A model generated the notes under the pieces. It was given only the letters and a program-made list of their open reading frames with translations, did not search any database and was not told where the DNA came from. This document shows, piece after piece, positions 1-12,600 of a DNA stretch of 64,000 nt. Each line of letters begins with the position of its first letter. Positions within the stretch are counted from its first letter, which is position 1. Origin of the DNA: Paracyclopina nana (taxonomy: Eukaryota > Arthropoda > Copepoda > Cyclopoida > Cyclopettidae); assembly GCA_019096065.1 (NCBI GenBank), contig JAGUCH010000001.1, positions 5,642,001 through 5,706,000 on the forward strand, in the 5' to 3' direction. The translations under genes were made by a program, and so were the position numbers.

Positions 1-687
1 TCTTCCATCTAGACTTGGGTGGAAGTCGATGAGAAGATGCCATTTTTGAATATGGTCACATGCTATGCACGCTGTCCAACATACTTTATCCTCACTTATT
101 CTAAGAGTCAATCAAATTCACCATACGAGAAGAGCAAAACTTGTCTCAAGGGTCGCTGTCGGCTATCGGAGATCCATATGTGCTTCAAAATGAGCTTAGA
201 ACGCGACGGTACTTGACGAGTGAGCGAAATATCGGCTCACATTTTCAAAAGCTGAACGTGGGCCCCAACGTTTAAAAAAGACTTTTAAAAGAAAAAATCA
301 ATCGTTCATCTAAAAAGTGTCAAGTAAAGTTTTACTTATTTAACAGTTGAATATTTCATTTTTTGTAGTTTTCTTATTCTTAATATTGCGATTTAATGCT
401 TAGACAGGCATTAAAATTTTAATAGTGCTCGTTGTAATTTTGCTTGCTCTAAGAATTTAAATTGGTATGGATGTAATGCTTGTGGGGCTCAACGTTTCCT
501 ATGATGCTTAGAGGGTGCGAAATCATTTGGATGGCGCGGCGCAGAATGTCGCTTCTCGGGCAAACCTCTTTTCATCACATAAAACTGAACTTGAAAGAAA
601 TAAAATACAAGTTTTTCGCTGCTTCATAGCTGTTCCATCAGTTTAAAGAGGAAAAATGAAAAGGCATTGAGGCTAAGTCTTCCCTCC
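1..687. other. 5' flank of the collagen IV gene, no gene seen
   Basis: No convincing coding sequence on either strand; short open frames show no domain or codon signal. The sequence is AT-rich. It should include the promoter and 5' UTR of the collagen gene starting at 688, but I see no clear TATA box. In many animals a second collagen IV chain lies head-to-head upstream; if present here it would begin before the window. Confidence 0.6.
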
Positions 688-3600
688 ATGGCTCCTTCTT
701 CCATGCAATGGCACAGCCCAAAAATTAGGGCCGTGCTTGGAATATTGCTAGCCACAACTTTAGTGCTTGGACAAGATTCGGACCATGTAAGTTTAAATTT
801 CTTATGAGATCGAGTCATTATGCATAATGAAACTTCTTTATAGAATATGCGCATACATTTTATTGTTGGTACTTATCATGAACGCATTGAAACATAAGCT
901 TATTATCTTCAGTGACTTAGGTAGCAACTTAATAAACTTAGAGCCGGGACAACAAAATCTGCAATTTTCGCTGGTTCCTATCACGTGACCTTTTAAGTTA
1001 ATTGGAAAAATGTCTCTTTTTTGCTCTACAAAACCTAGTGAGCGGCTTGGAGAGCAGGAAAATTAAAGTCCATTTTTGATTTTTTTTTTAAATTATTCAA
1101 TTGTTTGCCATTGTTTTGGAAAATTGAAATACATAGGCTACGTACTCAGATTTCTCAAATCACTTTCTAAATGTGTTTTCTTTTGGCATTGTCCACTTTC
1201 TAAGTTAATTAAGAACGCTAGTCTTCGGTTGTTATCGCTACTTTTTTACTTTTACTTTTTTACCTCGTTATAGCAAACGAATTGAAAACAGTCAAAACCT
1301 TACTTTTTTGAGCTAACTGTTAATGATCTGAATGAGCTTGCCATCGTATATAGATTCCACGTAGGAATACTACTTTATGTGGACTTTGCTCAATCATGAA
1401 TTGCTAATAATGGGAGAGTATCATGACTTTTGTTGTCGCTGTAAAGATGATGTCAAGAGAAGATGCTGGCCACATGTTCGTCCCAAATTCACTTTATTAC
1501 TGACTCGCATTATTTCAGCCTCAAGCTGCATGTAAAGGGTGTGTTGCTTCTCAAAGATGTCAATGTAAAGGTGAAAAGGGTCTTGATGGGCATGTTGGAT
1601 TGCCTGGTATCAGAGGCCCTGATGGAGTACCTGGTGACATGGGCCCTGAAGGTCCATTTGGTCCCAAGGGAGAGAAAGGAATGGTCGGTGACATAGGACT
1701 TACTGGCGAAAAAGGCTACCGGGGAGAGATGGGAGTTCAAGGCTTTAGAGGAACCCCAGGAATTCCAGTAAAGTTAGAATAGTACTGTTCCACTCTCTTT
1801 TCGATAATTCGATTCTATTAGGGATTTATTGGCCTCGAAGGGCCTTTAGGGGAGCATGGAATGCCTGGTTGTAATGGAACAAATGGATGTGACGGAGAAC
1901 CCGGCTTTGTTGGTCCTATCGGAGATAGGGGCCCTCCTGGCCTACCTGGCTATGAAGGTATGCAGGGAGATGCCGGAGACGGAGGCATTAATTCTCCTGG
2001 CATTAAAGGAGAGAGAGGTGACGATGGATTTCCCGGAACTCAGGTATACCCATTTTTAAAGTACCTATAGCTAACATCAAATATTTCGTCTTTATTAGGG
2101 TGCTCCCGGAATCGATTCATTTATCAAAGGTTTGAAAGGCAAAGAGGGTGATCCTGGACGACCTGGTTTTTTTGGATATGGTGGGATTCCCGGATTCCCT
2201 GGAGACTTAGGAGATACGATATCAGTTCCTAAAGAGGAAGAATGGAAGTATAAGGTAACGCTGAAGCATAATTAATTTCATCTAGCCTTTTGTCTAATCG
2301 GCTTCAACCATGGCGTGAAAATGTGACATTTTGCAATTCAGGGTGTAGATGGAGATCCTGGCATTCCTGGAAGACCTGGCGAAGATTCGTGGATCAATAT
2401 TGATGACCTGGAAACCGTGCCTGGTACAAAAGGGCTGCCTGGAGACTACGGTATGATAGGAGTGGCTGGCCGTCCTGGATCCAAAGGAGCTAGTGGAGAT
2501 AGGGTAATTCTTGAAGTGTCATATTGAAGTATGCTTAACAATTCTTGTATTAGGGTCAAAATGGAATACCAGGAACTCCAGGAGATAAAGGAGAGAGAGG
2601 CGAAGAGGGTCCTAGAGGAAAAACTGGGAAGCCTGGTCCTGCCGGCCCTACCGGACTCAAGGGGTTTAAAGGTTCCCCAGGAAATTTAGGGATACCTGGC
2701 GTGGATGGAGTAAAAGGGAATCCTGGTCCCTTGGGAATCTCTGGGAGGCCTGGAAAACAAGGCATTCAAGGAGTTAAGGGATCTTTCGACCCCACCTTAT
2801 CCGAGCCTGGAAGAAGAGGCGCAATTGGGTCCCAGGGGACTGATGGGCCGATTGGTGAACCTGGCTTGCCTGGCATCAATGGAAAAACAGGCCCACGAGG
2901 AAGCGAAGGCTCAGCTGGAGAACCTGGTCCGCCCGGTTTGGGCGGATCTAGAGGTCTTCCCGGAATTTCAATCAAAGGTGATCCTGGGGATGATGGCCCT
3001 ATTGGATATCCAGGAACTCCAGGCCTCCCTGGAGAAGTCGGAGTAATAGGGCCTACTGGCTCTAAAGGGCTAGAAGGAGAAACCATCTATGGCTTGCAAG
3101 GAGAAAGCGGAAACGACGGTCCGGATGGAGTTGATGGTGAGCCAGGAGAAAGAGGTGATATTGGTGATGCTGGACCAAAAGGCTACCCTGGCAGAGGACG
3201 TCCCATAACTGGTCCACAAGGTGAACCTGGACGCAGAGGATATCCAGGCCCTCCTGGTATGCCTGGTTTGGATGGCCTTGAGGGTGACTTGGGGCCAGAA
3301 GGAGAAAAAGGAACTGATTGTCTTTTTTGCCCAAACGGTAAGCTCACAATTTGAGATCTGTTGTTGACCCTATCTCTCTAACTTCCTAATTAAATTATAG
3401 GTCAAGATGGCTTCAAGGGAGAGCCGGGTGATAACGGTAGGCCTGGATTTCCAGGTGCTGAGGGTTTTCCTGGCTGGCCAGGGCCTAGAGGCTTTAAAGG
3501 CGAAAAAGGCAATCCTGGGCCAGAAGGATTTCCCGGTTTCCCTGGATTACCTGGAAAGAATGGTCTCGAAGGGCTGAAGGGACTGAAAGGATCTATGGGA

Positions 3601-6600
3601 GATCTTATTGGCTTGGAAAGTAAGCCCCCAGGCGACAAGGGAGCTAAGGGGTTTGCTGGTCTACCTGGATTTCAAGGGCAAAAAGGAATAAGAGGACCTA
3701 TCGGACCGAGAGGCGACGAGGGCAGAGAGGGTAGGAAAGGATTGAGAGGTCCTCCTGGGCCGTATGGAACTCCAGGTAGGCCAGGAATGCCGGGACTGGC
3801 CGGGCCTGTTGGTGCTCCAGGTGACGATGCCCCTTTTGACCCCATTCAGTTTTTTATTCTAAAAGGAGCTCAAGGACAGGAGTAAGTTTTTCATCGTAAC
3901 AACTTAAACACTTTTCCTAATTTATAATTATTATTAGGGGTGATAAGGGCATGAAAGGATTGAAAGGTCCTGATGGAGAAGTGGGTGCTAAAGGCCAATG
4001 GCCCTATCCCCTTATTCAACTTGCTGGTGATAAAGGAGAACCTGGTGATGTCGGGCAGAAAGGAGACAGTAATTTTAAGGGTGCACCTGGAATGTCTGGT
4101 GAAGAAGGCATCAAGGGAAGCAAAGGAAACAAGGGAGACGAAGGCTATCAGAAATGGGGTGCAGAGGGCTTACCGGGCATTAGGGGTGACCAAGGACTAC
4201 CAGGTCCAAGAGGATTCCCGGGTCCTCCAGGAACCCCTGGATTACCTGGCATGCCCGGCCTTAAAGGATTAAAAGGAATGTTTGGAGACCCTGGGCAAAA
4301 CATAATCCAGGGAAGGACTGGTGACAAAGGCAATCAAGGACAAAAAGGAGAGACTGGTCCACCCGGTCCAGAGGGTTACTTTGGAAGTCCTGGCATGGAT
4401 GGACTTCCCGGTGTTAAGGGGCCAAAAGGAGCTCCTGGAGAGGTTGGGCCAGAGGGCTTAAAGGTACATTTTCTTAATCTATGAATTCCATTTGTCTATC
4501 TCCAATATCTTGTAGGGAATGCTTGGCAATGTTGGGTTAGCCATTGAGGGAATTCCGGGCATCAGTGGACCTCCTGGACGGCCTGGTTTGCCGGGTATTT
4601 TCGGTGATCCTGGTAGGCCAGGTTTGGTTGGAATAGACGGAGATGTGGGCTTGCCTGGAGTTAGAGGTGATGTTGGAACTCCTGGACAAAGAGGAATGGT
4701 TGGGGAGCAAGGAAAAGAAGGGATTCCTGGCAGCAATGGGAGGGAAGGTTTACCCGGAGTAAGTGGTTTACAAGGAGATCAAGGTCCATCAGGAGAAATG
4801 GGGCGTGAAGGAAAGGATGGAAAGCCTGGACCATCCGGTCTTGAGGGCCAGAAAGGATCTAAAGGTGCACCTGGACAATTTGGCAATGATGGCGCTCTGG
4901 GCTTAATTGGACCAAATGTAAGTGAAACTATATTTCAAAATCAATTTGAAACCCGATTCCTTCCATATTCTTGGCAATCCATTCGTTCCATTCGCTGAAC
5001 TTTTCATCGGTCATATACTCTTTCCAGCCTCCCACTTTCCCCTTTCTGATGAATTGCTCCATTCCTCTTCCATGGTTGGACTCATTGAATGTTTTTCTAA
5101 AGTTGTCGATGTAGAGGTGGTCGTCCAGTTGCAAGATTTTGTACTCAGTCAAGTGTTTGCCCATGAATTTGCTGACGTCTCGTATGACTGAAATGAGGTC
5201 CTTTTTCATATCTTCAAACCAGACAATTTTCAGATTGGGATGATCCCTGTGCTTCCAGGCACTCTATAAAAGCATTTGAAACGTAATAATTATAAGATTT
5301 TGTATGAAAGTGCCTTACCTTGACTTGAGTCCAATAGCTGCCATATTCAATGTATCCGGTTTTGAACAATTCAGCAAATTGTTCAAAATTACCTTGATAC
5401 TGAACATGGGGCAACATTTTGAAAAAGTGGTAATAAGACACACAACAGTCTTTCGGGTTTCTGCCAACCCAGACGACTTTGCAAGTGTCGAGGAGGTTTG
5501 GTGGTAGCAATTCGATTGGCAAATGGCTCTTGATGACTCTTGGCGATGGTTGATCAGCCGCATACTTGACCGACTCTACCATAGCCTCAAATTGAATTTT
5601 TGCAGGTTCAGTAGTCGTCATGTACTCTGCCATTCTTTCCTTGTCTTGCGCATTAAAAATGGATTGCATTTCAAGGAAGGGCACTCGAACTAAAGGTGGA
5701 ATGCTTTTAGCTTTTTCAAAATCCACTCCATTGGCAATCATCCATAGCATTTCCTGTGCACTCAATTAGTGTTTTTGAGTTGTTTTGAATGAAATTTATT
5801 ATATACCTGCATCCAAGTAGTTCCACACTTCGGGTAAGTGATGATCCAAGTATCATCAGGCCTCACTTCGAAATTGTAGACCTGTTCAGCTGTTTCTCGA
5901 AACTCGGATGGCATCCAAACATTGAGGGGCTCATAGATTATGCCATCATATTGGCTTGAACCATCCAAGAAAAGACCATCGGCGTATTTTTTTCTCTCCG
6001 CTGGCTCTTTTTCCCATTTAAATGGATACGCCATGTTTTAACAACTAAAGAGAAGCTCAACTGCAGCTGATAGCAAAGTTCATAAACATACCCAAAGTTC
6101 ACTTAGTGAACATGAACAAACGTTCTAGAGATACTTAGCAAAATAACTATAAGATGCAGTTTCAATATTCTTAATAGAAAAATTCTTTAACCAAGCCTAT
6201 TGTCATATTTAGTCTTATCACCTTGCCTATGCCCAGGGTCCTGGGCATATATATAGAGTCACAATACAGCTATGGTATAGCAAAGTGAGCCTTTCAATTG
6301 GCATACTAATTTCACTTTGTAGTGTGATAAAAATAATTCCATTTTATCGTTTTACCCCAAAGTAAAACGAGAAATTGACCACCAAAATAAAGCGCAAAAT
6401 TTACACCTAAGCGCGAACGGCATGGGTAAAGAGATAAAGCGATAAATCGAGAAAACGATAAATATTCGCGCTTAGGTGTGAAATTTTGCGCTTTATTTTG
6501 GTGGTCAATTTCTCGTTTTACCTTGGAGTATAATGATAAAATGGAATTATTCTTATCACACTACAAAGTGAAATTAGTTTGCCAATTGAAAGGCTCACTT

Positions 6601-9600
6601 TGCTATACCATAGCTCTATTGTTACTCTATATATGCCCAGGATCCTGGGCATTGTATGGTGACAAAATGCACTTTTTCAGCAATACAGCAAAAAACAAAT
6701 CAAAGCTCAAGAGAGAAAATTATTTAGCTAGAAAGTAGGCAGATATAAAGTTTTGAGCTTATGGCTATGTATTTAGTCATGAAAGCACTGAAAGCCAATA
6801 GTTATGAGCTATCTTGGAACACATGAAAGCTATTCCACAAACATTGAATACTTTAACATAGCACCATAATGGTAGGTAAGGACCCTTCTAGTGATAAAGC
6901 ATAATAAATATAACAATAGGCTTAGTTAAAGAATTTTTCAAATAAGAATATTGAAGCTGCATCTTATAGTTATTTTGCTCAGTATCTCTGGAACCAGATG
7001 ACATGAAAACAAACTCAGAACCAATTTGAAAAGCTACAAACCTCAGCTTTCCAACTATTGAAATTAAAAAGCTGAAATGTTTTTGGTTCAGGAGTTATAA
7101 GCCTTTAAAACTAGTCCTATTTTATTTCCATAACTCCTTAGAAGCAGCACTAGCTGTGGACAATCTTAATGAAATTGTCCAAAAAATGGTGCTCATAGTT
7201 TTCAAGTGCAGTGTGATAAAAAAAATCATTTTATCGTTTTACCCCAAAGTAAAACGAGAAATTGACCATGAAAATAAAACGCAAAAATTCACACATAGCT
7301 GCGAATATTTTGCGATTTATTGATTTATCGTTTTAACGCTTTACCCATGCCCGCGCTACTCAGCTATTACGTGCTAGCATTTTTATCTCGATTGCCCGCC
7401 GGAGAAAGAAGTGTTGTTCTTTCTCAAATAAGTAATTTGCGAGCGTTTTAAATGATTTTGATAGTGAACAATGTGCACCGATTTTGGCTTCTCGAAGTTT
7501 AGCGGCCCTAAAAGTTTATGTCAGAGACTTATATAACAAGAGAAGTGCTAATGGGCGAGGCTTATGGGGGTGCGTTTGCAGATCTGCTGCACGCTCCAAA
7601 AGAGACTACAAAGGAATATTGTTCGCGGCTACCTGAATTTGGGCCGGGGCAGACTTTTGGTTGCGAATAACTCCTAAATGAGTCCACTTAGCCAAAATAG
7701 TCCTATTTTACGAGCTGTTCAATTTTGCTAGGGCTATCTTTTGTCTTTTATAAATATTTCCCCAACTATTAGGAATTAAAAGTTGTAAAACAGAGGTGCC
7801 AGTTGGCATTTTCCTTTCTGGATCAATACAGAGCGCTAACTATTTTATTAGAACAGCTGACCCAAACGTTTTCAAAATCACTTGTAGCACTTGGCGCGCG
7901 CTCGCATGCAGTGAGAATTCAAAAAGAAGTAGCACTTCTCTTTCTATATAAGTCTCTGGTTTATGTTATGTCCAATAAGAGCCAAATTCCAATGCTGTTA
8001 GATTTTTGCAACTTCTTTGATGGTTTGAGGTACCTGTTAATCTAGGCACAAATTTAAAGCTTTTTCCATGTTAGGAGAACTGCTTTAAATATAGGTAATT
8101 ACGTTGCACGCTGACAAATGCAATATTATTGGGCACAAATGTTTATTGAAAATGATTTTTAGTCCTCTGGCAGGACAATATCAGTGCCTTCTAAGTTGTT
8201 GGATATCCACTTGTCCCAAGCTATTTTTCTTTCTTCATTGAAATAGTTCTTCCAGTCGCCAACTTTGCCCTTCCGGATAAAGTCTCGAATAGTCGGGTCT
8301 CCGCCAAATCCCTCAGTGATGATTTCTCGAAAATTGTCGATATAGAGATGGTCATCCAATTGAAGAATTTTCAGCTCCGTCATATGTTTGCCCAAGAACT
8401 TGCAAACTTCCCTGATAACTCCAATGAGGTCCTTTTTCATATCCTCATACCAGAGAATCTTTAAATTGGGATGATCCTTTAGTTTCCATGCGCTCTAAAA
8501 GTGTCAAATTTGCAGGGAATACATATTTGGTCTAAGATGGAAAAAAGTTACCTTGAGTGTTGTCCAATAGCTGCCATATTCCAATGATCCTTCCATGAAC
8601 ATTTCAGCAAAGTTTGCAAAGTCTCCTTGATAGTCATATTCTTTGAAATTGCGGTAGTGGTGGTAGAAAGAAACGCAACAATCCTTAGGATTTCGACTAA
8701 CAAAAATGACCTTGCAACTATCTAGCAAGTTAGGTGGCAGCATTTCAATGGGAAAGTGACTTTTAATGACTCGAGGAGATGCAGCCTTTTCTGCAGTCTC
8801 GATTGAGTTGACATAGGCCTGCATGGTCATTTTTTCTTTTTCGTTTCCACTTTCTTCGGTTGCTCTCAAAAGTGGTTCCATAGCTTCTTCTATGTAGAGA
8901 CCTTCGCATTCGATGAAAGGCGATCTAACGAAGAGTGGCAAATCTCTTGCTTCTTGCACCTTGAGCCCATTCATAATTTGCCACACAAGCTCCTAAAATC
9001 CATACCTTATTTGCCAGCTTTTCAAGGCCATACGTGCACTTACTTGAGTCCATGTGGTTCCACACTTAGGATAGGTGACAATCCAAACATCATCTGGTCT
9101 GACTTTGAATTCATATATTCTTTTAGCTACCTTTTCCATTAAAGGACAGGCGTTAATTCCCATTGGGTCAGATACGACTCCATTGTATTGATTAGAGGCT
9201 TCTCCGAAGAGTTGCCTGCGTTTGGCCTCTAATTCAGGAGACACCGGTACCCACTTGAATGGGTAATTCATGTTCATCGTCGCTGTCAGACTACTTAGCG
9301 TACAGAGTCACCTGAGATACTGATAGCTGAACTATTGTGTAGCTGAAAACATATTTTTGTACAGTTTGGTGCGAACAAAAGGTCAAGATAAACAAATGCA
9401 TGCACTATGTGGGCATTGTAAAACGAATTGTTTTGTGTCCACTTAAGTGGATAACTGCATTAGGGATGTCTGGCATCGGAGCGAAATACTGAGAAACTGA
9501 ATTTTTCGATTCTGTTGTATGTTTGCTTTTGGTAGAAAAGGCCGAATCCGAAGAAAAATTATTAAGAAATTATTTTGGAAACACCTGATATTTGCAGATA

Positions 9601-12600
9601 TCAGCATAATGTAACACGATATTTTGCCCGTAATATCATAAGTGAACCAGGCCTTTAGTGGGTACATCTGCCAAACCGCAAATCCACCTAAACGTGGTCC
9701 ACCTAAACGCGGTCCACCTAAACGCAGTCCACCTAAACGCAGTCTGCCTAAACGCAGTCAACACCAATACACAGACATAATTATTTCACAATGTTTGTAA
9801 ACAAAAAAAGAAGTGTTATTAATTTTAATGACTCCTATAAAATCATTACTATAATAGGTCTGCTGGATTTATTATCGCATTTACTTGAAGGTAGATCTAA
9901 CCCAAATGTTACCAAATTTGAGATCCTGGCCTAAGCCATTAATTCTTTAAAAATCCTATCTATCTATTGCATGGGCCATTTTTCTGACATAATGAACAGC
10001 TTTGATCCTATCTAAAATTGAGAGAACTAACCTATTTGACTTCATAAGGTAATCATAAAATTAACAGGAAAGGAGAAAGAAGCCTATATAATTTGTTTTA
10101 TATTTGCTTAAGTTTATTGCTAAGTCAAATAGAGTTTCAGCTTGAATATTTCTGTTTCTGAGCATTTGAGAGACTTGTAGGTTAGTTTTTAGGTAACAAA
10201 CTCTTTCAATAGTTCTAACCAAATGTGAGCTCATCTGAAAAAGCCTGCTATGTTTACTACCTACTCTGTACAAGTATCTAAGCTTGAACACTTAAAGATT
10301 TTTCTCTACTGGTAACCGAAAATCCCTGGTTAGGTTTCAATTTCCAAATTGTTCTCAGTTTATTTCTCTACCAAGACTAGCATATAATAGGGAAAAACGA
10401 AATGTAAACAAAAATATTGGGAAAAAATTAACCAGGCAAATTTTTTTCCCGGGAAAAAAATGCCTTGAGCGGCCTCAATTCATTGCCTTGAGTATTCTTA
10501 ATTCGCAGTCTTGAGCAGCAGCTTTAATTACCACCCTTGAGCGGCCTCAAATTGTAGTATGGAGCTGCAACAATTGGTAGGCTTGAGAAGCCTCGGTAAC
10601 TCAGCTGAGAGTCAGCATTTATCTGGAAGCCACATAGCTGACGTCAACGCTAGAGCTAGAGAGTCGACTTTATGACCAAAATGAGGTCGAGCTTGTCTCG
10701 GAATTTCAGCTAAGCTGGGATTTTTAGTTATTGTTAGAGGAAAATGGATCCATACCACCCTCAGCAAAAGTCAGGCCCCGCGAAAAATCCTTGATCGGCT
10801 GGGAAAGATTTGTGAACCTCGCACATTTTTCATTTCCTTGCTACGCTCTGATGGTACATTCGTACAAGAAGAGGATCTTTTATGAACCCATTGCCATCAA
10901 GCTATACTAACGGCTTAAACCACTTTTTCCCCTAGCACCCAGACACCCCCCGAGGCCTCAAGAATTGGGGCATTGTAGATTTTTGCTGCCCTCCACTCCT
11001 CCAGCCTCGCCCCGCAAAGATTTCCCTTGTTTCAATCATCAGAAAAGGGCAGGGCCCATTTGACCACCTTAGAACATCGAGGTACGAGGGGTTTGGGCAC
11101 AAAATTGAATTTGTATCGGTGTATCAAAGCTAGAAACTAGCTACGCGCTTGGTCTATGTCACCTAAATCATCTAAGGTTTGATATATTTATGCTAAGTGC
11201 ATAAATGCATAAATGTTATGTTAAGTAAATGTTTAATTAATGATACTTGATAATAAATGGATTACTTAACCTTACATTTATGTTCAGGAAACGTTGTGAT
11301 ATTTTACAATTACTCTCATTACTTAACCTGAATCTGGCAAATCATCTTTTTCAGGGAGAAAATGGAATAGATGGTCTCCCAGGTGCTAGAGGCTTACCTG
11401 GTTCAGAAGGATTAAGGGGACCTAAAGGATACCCTGGATTTCAGGGCAGAGAAGGATTAAGCGGTCTACGAGGCCAAGATGGATTGCCTGGTTACAAGGG
11501 TTTACCTGGAGAAAATGGGATAATTTACAATGGATCAAAAGGCGAAAGAGGAATCCCTGGCGAGGCTGGACTTGTTGGCCCTCGAGGGTTGCCTGGACGT
11601 AAAGGGGATTATGGAAATATGGGCCTTGTTGGCTTCAAAGGCTCTGCTGGAGATTTCGGCATTCGGGGTCGTGATGGTTTGCCTGGTAGGCCAGGATTCA
11701 TTGGTTTTAAAGGAGCAAGAGGGGATCCTGGACCTCCTGGTTTTGATGGTCCTTCAGGGAGGCAAGGTGATGATGGTTATCCTGGACTTCCTGGACTCAG
11801 AGGACCGCAAGGAAGGCTAGGTGAAGTGGGGCCAAATGGAGATGATGGATATAATGGTTTTGCGGGACCACCTGGTGAGCCCGGACTTCCTGGAATCACT
11901 ATAGGATCAGACAAAGGGTCAAAGGGAGAGCCTGGAGGAACCGGTCGTGATGGGTTTCCTGGTTCCGCTGGTGATGTAGGTTTTCCTGGAATGGATGGGG
12001 CACCTGGAGACAAAGGAATCATAGGGGATCGAGGAAAAATGGGCTTGGCAGGGATTCCTGGACGAAGTGGCTATCCTGGAGACCCTGGAATGAAGGGTAG
12101 TCAAGGTGGACCTGGTGGTGTGCCAGTAGATGGTGAACCTGGTACACCTGGCACTGATGGTTCACCAGGAAGAATGGGCCAGGAAGGCAACAAAGGTGCG
12201 CCTGGACTTTTTGGATTTGTGGGCATGAAAGGCAAAAAAGGAGACCCGGGAGATAGGCTTAAAGGTTTGAAAGGAGTTCCTGGTTTTCCTGGGCCATCTG
12301 GAATACCTGGAAGAGATGGACTTAATGGAAGGAGGGGAGATAGTGGTGAGGTTGGAAAATTTGGGCTTGATGGTATGCCTGGGTTGCCTGGAGATCCTGG
12401 AACCAGCCAACCTGGACAAAGGGGATCCCCTGGAAGGCCTGGCTTAGATGGAATTCAAGGCCCACAAGGAATGGAAGGAATGAAAGGAAGACAAGGTGTG
12501 AGAGGATTCCCTGGCCCTCCAGGCAGAAAGGGAGAAGAAGGAACTTTAGGAGCACCTGGATTAATGGGACTTGCTGGTATAAAGGGATTCCTTGGCGACA

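Noticed and set aside
2556-4736. Several minus-strand Pro-rich open frames across the collagen exons
   Set aside because: They are antisense shadows of Gly-X-Y coding sequence; the plus-strand frame has splice sites, signal peptide and NC1 domain.
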